NCBI RefSeq assembly: GCF_000015245.1
Contig: NC_008700.1
Span: forward strand, 2,176,001 to 2,240,000
Reading direction: 5' to 3'
DNA: 64,000 nucleotides
Source: Shewanella amazonensis SB2B
GTDB lineage: Bacteria; Pseudomonadota; Gammaproteobacteria; Enterobacterales; Shewanellaceae
The notes below the pieces were generated by a model. The model saw nothing but the letters and a program-made list of their open reading frames with translations. It had not been told where the DNA came from and ran no database searches. Made by a program: the position numbers and the translations under genes. Positions 1 through 7,927 of this stretch are shown in pieces (within the stretch, counting starts at the first letter, position 1; each line of letters starts with the position of its first letter).

Positions 1-1
1 C

Positions 2-1144
2 CTTACCTGCTTTTTGGGTGGTCTCGCCATTGGGCAACTGGCATATGGCAGCCTTTGCGACAAATTTGGCAAGCGAAACACACTAATGGCTGGCCTTGGT
101 GTATTTGCTGTAAGCAGCATTTTGCTGGGGTTTACCGAAAATATCAGTGTCTTTTTTGTGCTCAGGGTTATTCAAGCATTCGGTGCATGCAGTGCCGCCG
201 TCATCTGGCAAGCACTGGTGATGGAAAAATTTGACGAAGGCGAGGCGAGAAAGGTGTTTTCGTCGATTATGCCCTTGGTTGCTCTGTCTCCAGCACTGGC
301 GCCTTTGATGGGAGCCTGGGTCAGCGAGCAGTTTGGCTGGCGTGCCATCTTCATCATCCTGGCCATTGTTGGGCTATTACTGGCCGCCATGACACCAGCG
401 CTGGCGAAAGAATCCCGCACTCGCAGCCAATCCGAGCCTATTCTTGTTAAGAACATCCTGAAAAACCGTGCTTTTCAGAATAACGTGGCGATATTTGGGG
501 CCTGCAGTGCTGCCTTCTTTTGCTATCTGACATTGTGGCCTGCTGTGATGCAACACCATGGCTACGCTGCTGCAGAAATTGGGCTCAGTTTTATTCCTCA
601 AACCCTGGCATTTATGCTGGGCGGGTTTGCCTGCAAAAAAGCATTGCACTCCCATAGCCCTGAAGCTATCAAGAACATGCTCATCACAGGGTTTGTGGTG
701 TTGTCTCTGGTGCTTTTTCTGTTAACGCAACTCGGTGCGGGGATCCTGGCCGTGCTTTGGGTGTTTGCAGCCCTTGCCGCAATTAATGGTGCTGTTTATC
801 CCTTGCTGGTAACTGACGCCCTGGCGCCATTCTCCAACAACGCTACCAAGGCTGCCGGTTGGCAAAACTTCCTGCAATTGGGTATGGCGTTTATTGCGTC
901 AGCAGCTGTAGCCCTGATTGCCCATTGGTTTGAAAAGGCTATCGGCACCGGTATTCTCGTGTGCGCTGCCATAGTGCTCGTGGCGTGGTGGCGTATGAAC
1001 TGGAGTACCTGGCGTGGTAGTTGGTGTTTCCCGGACCCCGCCAGAATGGGGGTCCTACGGACTGAAAAGCGTGAACATTCCGATAACGACACTAAAACGC
1101 ACGGTGTCTGCAACGTCAGTAGTCAACAGAAAGACACTGACTGA
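2..1144 (+). CDS. Bcr/CflA-type MFS drug efflux transporter, 5' truncated
   Basis: The reading frame is open at the left edge, so the first one or two membrane segments lie outside the window. The visible part shows the MFS loop 2-3 signature (GQLAYGSLCDKFGKR), then about ten hydrophobic segments, as in proton-driven drug exporters of the Bcr/CflA family (12 segments, about 390-400 residues). The last segment ends near VAWWRMN, about residue 330 of the visible frame. A further ~50 hydrophilic residues follow, rich in R, S, T and D, which I do not recognise as part of the family. This tail may come from a frameshift or lost stop near 1000. Substrate unknown. Confidence 0.75.
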   Translation, partial: LTCFLGGLAIGQLAYGSLCDKFGKRNTLMAGLGVFAVSSILLGFTENISVFFVLRVIQAFGACSAAVIWQALVMEKFDEGEARKVFSSIMPLVALSPALAPLMGAWVSEQFGWRAIFIILAIVGLLLAAMTPALAKESRTRSQSEPILVKNILKNRAFQNNVAIFGACSAAFFCYLTLWPAVMQHHGYAAAEIGLSFIPQTLAFMLGGFACKKALHSHSPEAIKNMLITGFVVLSLVLFLLTQLGAGILAVLWVFAALAAINGAVYPLLVTDALAPFSNNATKAAGWQNFLQLGMAFIASAAVALIAHWFEKAIGTGILVCAAIVLVAWWRMNWSTWRGSWCFPDPARMGVLRTEKREHSDNDTKTHGVCNVSSQQKDTD

Positions 1145-1392
1145 CAGAGGTGTCAGAGGTCACAGTGTAACGCTATTGGTTGCCATTTGGTTTATATGAC
1201 CCCCTTGAGTAAGCTGCCCGGCTTTGGCTAGGCGCCTTACTCAATTTACTCAGGAATTGCGCTTTGTAGGGGCCATTCATATCAGAATAAGGATAAGTGT
1301 CTGAAGCTTAGGAAATGAGCGCTAAACGGAAAACCGACACTGATGCCGGACGTCGATTGGGCGGGTTGCCACGTTTAGGTTAGCAAGGTCTG

Positions 1393-1797
1393 TTAATCCG
1401 GTTTTGCGAGCTTTTGCAAAATACTACAGTGTGGATTTTCATCCCCACAGCAACTTTCTGCCAGCTCTGTGAGTATGAGCTGCATATGTTGCAACTCGCT
1501 GATTTTCATTTTTATGTCGTCCAGGTGCTGGGTTGCGAGTTGTTTGACCAATCGGCTTTCCCTGTTTGGGTCTTGCCACAGGCCAAGGAGGGATTGGATG
1601 TCATTCAATGAAAATCCCAGGTTTCGGGCTTGCCTGATAAATCTGAGCTGATTGATTTGCTCGTTGTTATACAGGCGATATCCCGAGTCAGTTCGGGGGG
1701 ATTTCTTCAGTAATCCTGTTTGCTCATAGTGACGTATCATCTTGGTAGAGAGTCCACTCGTTTTGGCAGCCTCTCCAATAGTCAGTAGGGTACTCAT
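1393..1797 (-). CDS. cueR: CueR-type Cu(I)-responsive MerR family regulator
   Basis: MerR-family activator that senses cytoplasmic Cu(I) and untwists long-spacer promoters such as that of copA. The winged helix-turn-helix is at residues 1-70 (TIGEAAKTSGLSTKMIRHYE), followed by the dimerisation helix and a C-terminal metal loop. The loop carries two Cys eight residues apart (ESCCGDENPHC), as in CueR; an extra Cys follows the first. Start chosen at the ATG at 1797, preceded by AGGAGGTGT; an in-frame upstream start would run into copA. It lies 10 bp downstream of copA on the same strand, so the two are probably one autoregulated operon. Confidence 0.9.
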   Translation of the reverse strand: MSTLLTIGEAAKTSGLSTKMIRHYEQTGLLKKSPRTDSGYRLYNNEQINQLRFIRQARNLGFSLNDIQSLLGLWQDPNRESRLVKQLATQHLDDIKMKISELQHMQLILTELAESCCGDENPHCSILQKLAKPD

Positions 1798-1807
1798 CTT
1801 ACACCTC

Positions 1808-4177
1808 CTAGAAGCTTTTACGCTGCAGGCGTAAAGCATTACTGATTACCAATACACTGCTACATGCCATAGCTGCACCAGCAATAACCGGGTTCAGATA
1901 GCCCATTGCCGCCAGCGGGATGCCCACCGTGTTGAATGCGAAGGCCCAGAACAGGTTTTGCTGAATATTTCTGTAAGTAGCAGATGCCAGATTAAGTGAC
2001 GATGCAACCAACTCAGGATTGCCTCGCATCAGGGTAATGGCGGCAGCACTGACTGCCACTTCAGTACCTGTGGCCATCGCAATGCCAAGGTCTGACTGGG
2101 CGAGGGCAGGTGCGTCATTAATACCATCACCCACCATGGCTACCTTAAAGCCTTGTTGCTGATATTGTGCGACAGCCTCCGCTTTTCCCTGGGGCAATAC
2201 TTCCGCCTGATAATTGTCCAGGTTAAGTTCTGCCGCTATCTGCGCTGCACTGTCGTTGGAATCACCCGTGAGCATCGCAACTTTGATCCCCCGTTGCTGG
2301 AGTGCTTTAACGGCTTGCTTTGATTCAGGTTTGGCTTTATCTGCAAAGCAGAATAAGCCTGCCAGAATAACCCCAGCATCAGTTAATTCGGCGAGCCAGG
2401 ATATGGATGCGCCTTTAATTTGAATCTTGTCGGTGGGCAGAGACAGACCCAACTCGCGCATCCAGTGGCTACTACCAAACATTAACTTGCGACCGTGGAT
2501 TTCACCTTTTACTCCTTTGCCGGCGACAACGGTGAATTGGGTTACTTCGGGTAGAGAAACCTGATGACGAATAGCGTAGCTGATAACTGCTTTTGCCAAC
2601 GGGTGCTCACTGTGTTGCTGAAGCCCATAAGCATGTTCCAATAACACATTCTCTGCATCGTCAAAAGCCGTGATCTGAACGAGTTCGGGTTTGCCTTCGG
2701 TAAGCGTACCTGTTTTATCGAACACGACGTAGTCAATCTTGGTTGCTTGCTCAAGTGCAATGGCATCTTTAACCAATATGCCGTGTCGTGCTGCGGTGCC
2801 TGTTCCAGCCATGATGGCGGCAGGCGTTGCCAACCCCAGAGCACAGGGACAAGCAATCACCAATACTGCTACAGCATGCAAAATACCCTGTGACCAATCC
2901 CCAAAATATAAACCCCATGTCAGTACGGTGATTGTCGCGATTAGCAGGACAACTGGTACAAAAATGCTGCTGATTTTGTCGACCAGAGCCTGAACAGGTG
3001 CTTTGGCGCCCTGGGCCTGCTCTACCAAACGGATGATTTTAGATAGGGTAGATTCAGAGCCCACCGCAGTGGCTTTTATCTCCAACACGCCGTCAAGATT
3101 TACTGAACCACCGGTAACTTTTTGGTCTAGAGATTTATGCAGTGGAATACTCTCACCACTGATTAGTGCTTCGTCAACATGGCTGCTTCCCTTGATAACC
3201 AGGCCATCCACGGGAATGCGATCGCCGGGTAGCACTTTTACCACGTCACCTGAGACCAGCTGTGCGGCAGGCATTGATTGCCACTGCGCATCACGTAATA
3301 CCGTCGCTGTAGTTGGTTTTAAATTTTCAAGCGCATGCAATGCGTCAGTAGTCCGGCGTTTTGCCCTTTTTTCCAATAATTTTCCGAGCAAGACCAGAGT
3401 GAGCACCGCAGCACTGCTTTCAAAATACAGGTGTGGCGCACCATGGTGACCGTCAAAGCTATACCAGAGGTATAACGACAAACCATAAGCAGCGCTGGTA
3501 CCAATGGCAACCAGGAGGTCCATGTTACCGCTACCGGCTTTCAGTGCGCTCCAGCCAGCTTTATAGAAGCGTGAACCAAAATAGAATTGTACTGGTGTCG
3601 CAAGCAGCCATTGCCAAAAAGCGGGCAGCATCCAATCAGCCCCAAACAACATACCTATCATAGGGAGCACTAAGGGTAGGGTGAGGATGGCTGAACCAAT
3701 GACAGGCCAACTGTCTTTCTGATAGAAAGCGAGGCGTTTGTCCTGCTTTGGTTCTGATTGAGCAGGCTCGTCTGCGGTAATGAGTTCATACCCCGCATCT
3801 CTGACAGCGGCAACTAACGTATCATTGGTAATGTTTTCCAACAGCGAGATGCTTACCTGTTCTGTTGCCAGGTTGACGTTGGCGCTGCCGACTCCGCTTA
3901 TTTTCATCAACGCCTTTTCAACGCGCCCTGCACAGGACGCGCAGGTCATTCCTTTTACCTCAAATTGACGTGATTCCAACTCAACATCATAACCGGCGTT
4001 AATAATGGCCGACTTGATATCACCAGTGCTGGCGACACCTTCGATAGTTGCAGTTTCTGTGGCAAGGTTAACCGTGGCATTAACAACGCCGTTTACCTTA
4101 AGCAGTGCCTTTTCTATGCGTGAGGCGCAGGATACGCATGTCATCCCCTTGACTGCAATGTGCATGGTTGTTGACAT
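1808..4177 (-). CDS. copA: Cu(I)-exporting P1B-type ATPase CopA
   Basis: Inner-membrane ATPase that pumps Cu(I) from cytoplasm to periplasm. Two N-terminal heavy-metal domains are visible, each with a CxxC motif (MTCVSCASR near residue 13, MTCASCAGR near 77). The core follows: actuator motif SGES, transmembrane metal site CPC (ACPCALGLATP), phosphorylation site DKTGT and hinge GDGINDAP. At 789 residues it has the normal length for two-domain CopA. It is transcribed from a CueR-type promoter at 4217-4247 and followed by cueR. A CopZ-like chaperone gene diverges upstream. Confidence 0.96.
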   Translation of the reverse strand: MSTTMHIAVKGMTCVSCASRIEKALLKVNGVVNATVNLATETATIEGVASTGDIKSAIINAGYDVELESRQFEVKGMTCASCAGRVEKALMKISGVGSANVNLATEQVSISLLENITNDTLVAAVRDAGYELITADEPAQSEPKQDKRLAFYQKDSWPVIGSAILTLPLVLPMIGMLFGADWMLPAFWQWLLATPVQFYFGSRFYKAGWSALKAGSGNMDLLVAIGTSAAYGLSLYLWYSFDGHHGAPHLYFESSAAVLTLVLLGKLLEKRAKRRTTDALHALENLKPTTATVLRDAQWQSMPAAQLVSGDVVKVLPGDRIPVDGLVIKGSSHVDEALISGESIPLHKSLDQKVTGGSVNLDGVLEIKATAVGSESTLSKIIRLVEQAQGAKAPVQALVDKISSIFVPVVLLIATITVLTWGLYFGDWSQGILHAVAVLVIACPCALGLATPAAIMAGTGTAARHGILVKDAIALEQATKIDYVVFDKTGTLTEGKPELVQITAFDDAENVLLEHAYGLQQHSEHPLAKAVISYAIRHQVSLPEVTQFTVVAGKGVKGEIHGRKLMFGSSHWMRELGLSLPTDKIQIKGASISWLAELTDAGVILAGLFCFADKAKPESKQAVKALQQRGIKVAMLTGDSNDSAAQIAAELNLDNYQAEVLPQGKAEAVAQYQQQGFKVAMVGDGINDAPALAQSDLGIAMATGTEVAVSAAAITLMRGNPELVASSLNLASATYRNIQQNLFWAFAFNTVGIPLAAMGYLNPVIAGAAMACSSVLVISNALRLQRKSF

Positions 4178-4216
4178 TTCCTTACTCCTGATTGGGATTG
4201 TTGTTGCGATAGTTAA

Positions 4217-4247
4217 AGGCTAAACCTTGCCATTATGGGAAGGTCAA
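4217..4247 (-). promoter_or_regulatory. copA promoter with CueR operator
   Basis: Read on the minus strand: -35 TTGACC (4247-4242), a 19-bp spacer, and -10 TAGCCT (4222-4217). The spacer holds the near-dyad ACCTTCC-N7-GCAAGGT (4244-4224). The 19-bp spacer and the ACCTTCC half-site are the hallmarks of CueR promoters and closely resemble the E. coli copA promoter as I remember it. Confidence 0.85.
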
Positions 4248-4276
4248 GTGGTCAACGCAAAAAGTTTCAAAATCTA

Positions 4277-4307
4277 TTGACATTACCACAGTGGCAACTC
4301 TTATCGT
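4277..4307 (+). promoter_or_regulatory. Candidate long-spacer promoter of the CopZ-like gene
   Basis: TTGACA (4277-4282), a spacer of 19 bp and TATCGT (4302-4307). The spacer contains an imperfect dyad, TTACCACAGTGGCAA (4283-4297). The geometry suits a MerR-family activator, but the half-sites do not match the CueR site at copA. Which regulator binds is unknown. Confidence 0.5.
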
Positions 4308-4337
4308 GACAATCAGACTTACAACCGGAGATATAAA

Positions 4338-4574
4338 ATGATTGAATTTAATGTAGAAAATATGACCTGCGGACATTGTGCTGGAGTAGTAAATAAAGCC
4401 ATTGTACAACTCCAGTCCGATGCCAGGGTTGAAGTTGACCTGGTGGCAATGAAGATAAAAGTGTTCAGCGGTCTGACTTCAGACGAAATTATCGAGGCAT
4501 TGGAAGAGGCAGGCTATCCAGCGAGCGAAGTCAAAGCCACTTGCTTTAGTCCTCAGAATTCTTTCCATAATTGA
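4338..4574 (+). CDS. copZ: CopZ-like copper chaperone (single HMA domain)
   Basis: A 78-residue soluble heavy-metal-associated domain with the metal motif MTCGHC at residues 9-14 and the ferredoxin-like beta-alpha-beta pattern expected of the family. It probably binds Cu(I) in the cytoplasm and hands it to the divergent CopA. A Cys near the C-terminus (KATCF) is an unusual extra thiol. The ATG is preceded by CGGAGATATAAA, a good ribosome site. A hairpin follows the stop. Confidence 0.8.
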   Translation: MIEFNVENMTCGHCAGVVNKAIVQLQSDARVEVDLVAMKIKVFSGLTSDEIIEALEEAGYPASEVKATCFSPQNSFHN

Positions 4575-4580
4575 CACTAG

Positions 4581-4605
4581 AGGCCACTTCAGGTGGCCTT
4601 AATTC
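4581..4605 (+). terminator. Weak hairpin terminator after the CopZ-like gene
   Basis: Seven-bp stem AGGCCAC / GTGGCCT with a five-base loop, followed by TAATTCT, which is only a poor U-tract. Confidence 0.45.
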
Positions 4606-5146
4606 TCAATTTGCAGCTCACTTGGAGTAGGCAGGCAAAATATTCAACCTGGACAAACTAAATATACGAAAGTAATTGGTGAGTTAGGAATGGACTGGTC
4701 GGTGAGATGTCGCTGTCCGCGTCGTTAAACTGAGTTATTTGACTTGTTGGGCCAAGTGTTCTGTAGTGGCCAATGCTGAAAAACATCTATTCCCAAATTT
4801 GCTTAGTAGTAGGAGTGGTCGCGGCCTGCATATACAGTTCGAGGGAAGAGCTAAGTCCTAAGTCCGTGAAAGTGGTAATAAGTAAAAATGGTATTTAACA
4901 TAATATACATTGTGCGCATTTAGATGTGGCGCTGTTTACGTGCTTGGGGCTTTGGCTCTGCTGTCGTCCTCATTAATCCATGGCTGTAATAGCTACATTT
5001 AACATAAGGCCTCAACGCGTTAGTCGTACATCAGCGCTGATTACTGATAAAACAAAACCGTAGCTCTAAACCGCTAGCACCAGATAAGCACTGCGCCCAA
5101 TCAACGATACCAAGGTGTGCGCGCTAACCAAAGCCTTCTCACGCTG
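4606..5146. other. Sparse intergenic stretch
   Basis: About 540 bases without a convincing gene. Base composition is lower in GC than the flanks. It contains one 41-codon ORF (4773-4898). I see no tRNA, IS end or repeat here. It may be the remains of decayed DNA between the copper genes and the HD-GYP gene. Confidence 0.5.
4773..4898 (+). CDS. Doubtful 41-residue membrane-anchored peptide
   Basis: An ATG-to-TAA frame of 41 residues with a hydrophobic stretch at residues 9-21 (ICLVVGVVAACIY) and then a polar tail. It resembles a signal-anchor peptide or the start of a lipoprotein. No good ribosome site precedes the ATG. It could equally be chance or the remnant of a longer gene. Confidence 0.2.
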   Translation: MLKNIYSQICLVVGVVAACIYSSREELSPKSVKVVISKNGI

Positions 5147-5476
5147 CTAATCCCTATGTTTACTGCAAGCATGCAGGCATCCAGTGCATTCATCTTGCGA
5201 TACCTCGTTATCACTTTCCAAAGGTCCGCCGTTTACAGGCAATTCGTTACACCGCTGGGCGTCGTGCACATCAGATTTTCCAACGACGTTCGCTGTGGTA
5301 ATTAACTGTGCGGTCTTTTTACAATCTACCCGTTGTTTACAGGCCCATAGGCAAAGCTGCCAAAGTTGCTGTTTACTCTCTGCATCGAGGCACTTTATGT
5401 CGGCGGCACAGAGCTGACCTTCATAGAGAAGTTGTGCCAGCACAGGCACAGGAACACCAAGATTGACGTACTTCAT
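5147..5476 (-). CDS. Small Cys-rich protein of unknown function
   Basis: A 109-residue soluble protein that I do not recognise. It has nine cysteines, including CLWACKQRVDC in the middle and CTGCLHAC close to the C-terminus, so metal binding or disulfide bonding is plausible. The start at 5476 is supported by AGGAGGC just upstream; the frame continues further 5' but that part lies inside the divergent HD-GYP gene. It sits between the copper cluster and the response regulator, in a lightly coding stretch. No signal peptide is visible. Function is unknown; a metal link is only inference from Cys content. Confidence 0.6.
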   Translation of the reverse strand: MKYVNLGVPVPVLAQLLYEGQLCAADIKCLDAESKQQLWQLCLWACKQRVDCKKTAQLITTANVVGKSDVHDAQRCNELPVNGGPLESDNEVSQDECTGCLHACSKHRD

Positions 5477-5633
5477 GCCTCCTCCTTTTTCATAGCTAAA
5501 AAAACACAAATGAGAATAGTTATCATATATAGATTTTGCCTCTCTGTTAAAGGAAAAAATCCACTTACATGAAATACTTGATCTACACTCAAATGGAACA
5601 AACCTACCCGCGTTTTTAGCTTGAGGCCTGCGA

Positions 5634-7208
5634 ATGCTCATTGATATGGCAAAGAAAAGTCCCTTGTTTTCGGGCAAAAAAAAGGTTGAATCAGAGGATT
5701 CGGGTCCAGCATGGAAGATCCTGGTTGTCGACGATGAGCCCGATGTCCACACAGTGACCAAACTCGCCCTGTCCAGATTCAAATTGGAAGGCCGCTCTCT
5801 GGCTTTCATCAACGCTTACAGCGGGGAGCAAGCCAAAGAAATTCTCAACAACGAAACCGACGTGGCCGTAGCCTTTATCGATGTAGTGATGGAAAGCGAC
5901 CACGCTGGCCTGGAGTTGGTACGCTGGATACGTGAAGAACTTAAAAACCGAACCATGAGAATAGTACTGAGGACTGGCCAACCCGGTCAGGCCCCTGAAG
6001 AAGACGTTATTGTCAATTACGACATTAATGACTACAAAGCCAAGGCCGAACTTGACTCTCGCAAACTCGTGACCAGTGTTTACTCTTCCCTGCGCTCCTA
6101 CCGCGACATTATGGAAATCGAACAGTCACGTCAGGTTCAGTTCAAGCACCGTAAAGGACTTGAGCGGGTGCTGGAAGCCACTTCAGGTTTGTTCGAACTC
6201 AGAACCTTACACAAGTTTGCCGACGGGTTACTGACCCAGGTGGCAAGCCTGTTGAATCTTGACACTGAAACCTTGCTTCTTTCCTGTAATGCCATGGATG
6301 CCATCAGTGGAAAAATCGGTGCCCACGACCTTGAAATCCTCGCTGGCACAGGGCAATTTGCCGCCCACCATGACCGAGCCCTCGCACCCAATATTCTGGC
6401 ACTACTGAAAGAAGCGCTTTCACAGAAACGATGCCTCTATGAACAGAACTGCTTCGTCGGATACTTCCCCACCAAGAGTGGGTTAATCAATCTGCTGTAT
6501 ATGGACGGTATCGACAGAATAAGTGACCTTGACAAGCAGCTTATTGATATTTTTGCAATAAATGTTGGTGTGGCTTTTGAGAACCTACTGTTGAACCAGG
6601 AGGTAGAAGACACTCAATCAGAACTCATTTTACGTTTGGGTGACGTTGTAGAAAGCCGCTCGAAGGAAGCGGCGAACCACGTCAAACGCATGGCCGCCTA
6701 CTGCCATGAGCTGGCTCTGCTGGCAGGGCTTGCAGATCATGAAGCTGATTTATTGAAACGAGCCGCGCCAATGCACGATATTGGCAAGATAGCCATTCCA
6801 GATGCTGTGCTTTTGAAACCCGGCAAGCTGGACAATGACGAGTGGCAAATCATGCGGCAGCACCCGGTGATCGGGCATCAAATTTTGGCGAATTCAGAGC
6901 GGCCTATTCTCAATGCTGCCGCGACTATCTCGTTGCAGCATCACGAAAAATTTGACGGCAGTGGTTATCCTGGAGGCCTCAGAGGAGATGATATTCATAT
7001 TTACGCACGCATAGTGGCCATTGCTGACGTGTTTGATGCCCTGTCCCATGCCCGCTGCTACAAAGAAGCCTGGCCACTGGACAAGGTTTTGGAGGAAATG
7101 AAAAATTGCTCAGGAACCCACTTCGATCCTGTATTGCTGCAACTCTTTATCGATAACGTTCAGACCTTCGTTGCCATCAAAGAGTGCTGGAGAGACAGCG
7201 GCGAGTGA
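5634..7208 (+). CDS. Response regulator with REC, DUF3369 and HD-GYP domains
   Basis: A 524-residue cytoplasmic protein. Receiver domain at about residues 25-150, with the acidic pair in LVVDDEPDV and phospho-acceptor Asp in AFIDVVME. A DUF3369 region follows at about 165-315. The C-terminal HD-GYP domain has HDIGKIAIPD, HHEKFDGSGYP and ADVFDALSH, the residues needed for c-di-GMP hydrolysis. It likely lowers c-di-GMP on phosphorylation. No histidine kinase is adjacent, so it is an orphan regulator. The ATG at 5634 has GAGG seven bases upstream. It converges with the lipoprotein gene with only two bases between the stops. Confidence 0.88.
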   Translation: MLIDMAKKSPLFSGKKKVESEDSGPAWKILVVDDEPDVHTVTKLALSRFKLEGRSLAFINAYSGEQAKEILNNETDVAVAFIDVVMESDHAGLELVRWIREELKNRTMRIVLRTGQPGQAPEEDVIVNYDINDYKAKAELDSRKLVTSVYSSLRSYRDIMEIEQSRQVQFKHRKGLERVLEATSGLFELRTLHKFADGLLTQVASLLNLDTETLLLSCNAMDAISGKIGAHDLEILAGTGQFAAHHDRALAPNILALLKEALSQKRCLYEQNCFVGYFPTKSGLINLLYMDGIDRISDLDKQLIDIFAINVGVAFENLLLNQEVEDTQSELILRLGDVVESRSKEAANHVKRMAAYCHELALLAGLADHEADLLKRAAPMHDIGKIAIPDAVLLKPGKLDNDEWQIMRQHPVIGHQILANSERPILNAAATISLQHHEKFDGSGYPGGLRGDDIHIYARIVAIADVFDALSHARCYKEAWPLDKVLEEMKNCSGTHFDPVLLQLFIDNVQTFVAIKECWRDSGE

Positions 7209-7210
7209 TA

Positions 7211-7663
7211 TCAGTCGTTATCGGCGAGAAAATCAAACCAAATCTGCTGTGACTGGCCGGCCTCGTTTGACACACTAAGCCAAAGTCGCCACACCATATA
7301 GTCACTGGAACAGCTGCCGTACACAGCGGTAGCGTTAAAGGTGTTTTCATCCATTTGTTGCCACTTTAACGGGATGACGCCCATAAACATGTCTCTGCCC
7401 TCAATCCGGCTACTGGCAATAACGAGTTTATCCGTGCTTTTTAATTGGAAATTCAGTGGTTTTTCACTGGGGGCATTTGCAGGACTCAAACTTAGCCTGA
7501 TGATATTTTCACCAAGAGAATGTTGGCATTCCCCCGCATGAAAATCACATAATCCAGGTTCTTTCACTGACCTTTGGGTGGAAATTTGATTCTGATCACA
7601 TCCCGACAGGAAAATCAGGCTCAAAAGCATGCTCGCCAGTGCGAGATTACGTACGCCTAGCAC
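7211..7663 (-). CDS. Small lipoprotein of unknown function
   Basis: A 150-residue protein with a lipoprotein signal: N-terminal hydrophobic segment ending in the lipobox LSGC (Cys about residue 22). The rest is a polar beta-rich sequence with two Cys pairs (CDFHAGEC and one later Cys). It should be anchored to a membrane facing the periplasm. GTG start at 7663 with AAGGTG seven bases upstream. It diverges from the cbb3 operon, and an FNR box lies about 47 bp upstream of its start, so it may share oxygen control. I do not recognise the family. Confidence 0.7.
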   Translation of the reverse strand: MLGVRNLALASMLLSLIFLSGCDQNQISTQRSVKEPGLCDFHAGECQHSLGENIIRLSLSPANAPSEKPLNFQLKSTDKLVIASSRIEGRDMFMGVIPLKWQQMDENTFNATAVYGSCSSDYMVWRLWLSVSNEAGQSQQIWFDFLADND

Positions 7664-7709
7664 AATAAATCACCTTATGCTGCAAGATGTTAACATTCTA
7701 TTGTTCCGA

Positions 7710-7723
7710 TTGATCCAGATCAA
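7710..7723. promoter_or_regulatory. Perfect FNR/EtrA box
   Basis: TTGATCCAGATCAA matches the FNR consensus TTGAT-N4-ATCAA at all ten positions. It lies between the lipoprotein gene (start 7663) and ccoN (start 7928). A cbb3 operon controlled by FNR-type regulators is well known, and the etrA gene lies downstream in this window. Confidence 0.85.
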
Positions 7724-7751
7724 CAAACCCACGGCCATCCAGGTATCTTTT

Positions 7752-7765
7752 TTGACACAGCTCAA
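7752..7765. promoter_or_regulatory. Second, degenerate FNR-like box
   Basis: TTGACACAGCTCAA keeps TTGA and TCAA with two central mismatches. A TAACAAT at 7792-7798 lies where a class II FNR promoter would place its -10. It could be the site used for ccoN, with the perfect box as an upstream site. Confidence 0.4.
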
Positions 7766-7927
7766 GTATCATTGCAAAGCCTTGCGGTTGGTAACAATTC
7801 CGCAGGCACAGGCATTGACAGCCAGTGTACAGCCCGATAGGGAACGCGCTGAATGTCATTTAAAAAAAACCGGTAGAGCTCGTCTTTACTCACATTACAA
7901 GTAAAAGTAATAAGCAGTGGAAGCACT

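Noticed and set aside
1205..1244. Inverted repeat TTGAGTAAG / CTTACTCAA after the MFS gene as an IS end or terminator
   Set aside because: No T-run follows and there is no transposase or target duplication; it remains only a hairpin.
4960..5050. Sequence TAACATAAGGCCTCAACGCG resembling part of an integron attC site
   Set aside because: No matching GTTRRRY core or palindromic partner, and no integrase or cassette nearby.
5476..5812. Longer 5' version of the Cys-rich gene
   Set aside because: The extension lies antisense to the start of the HD-GYP gene; a strong ribosome site supports the start at 5476.
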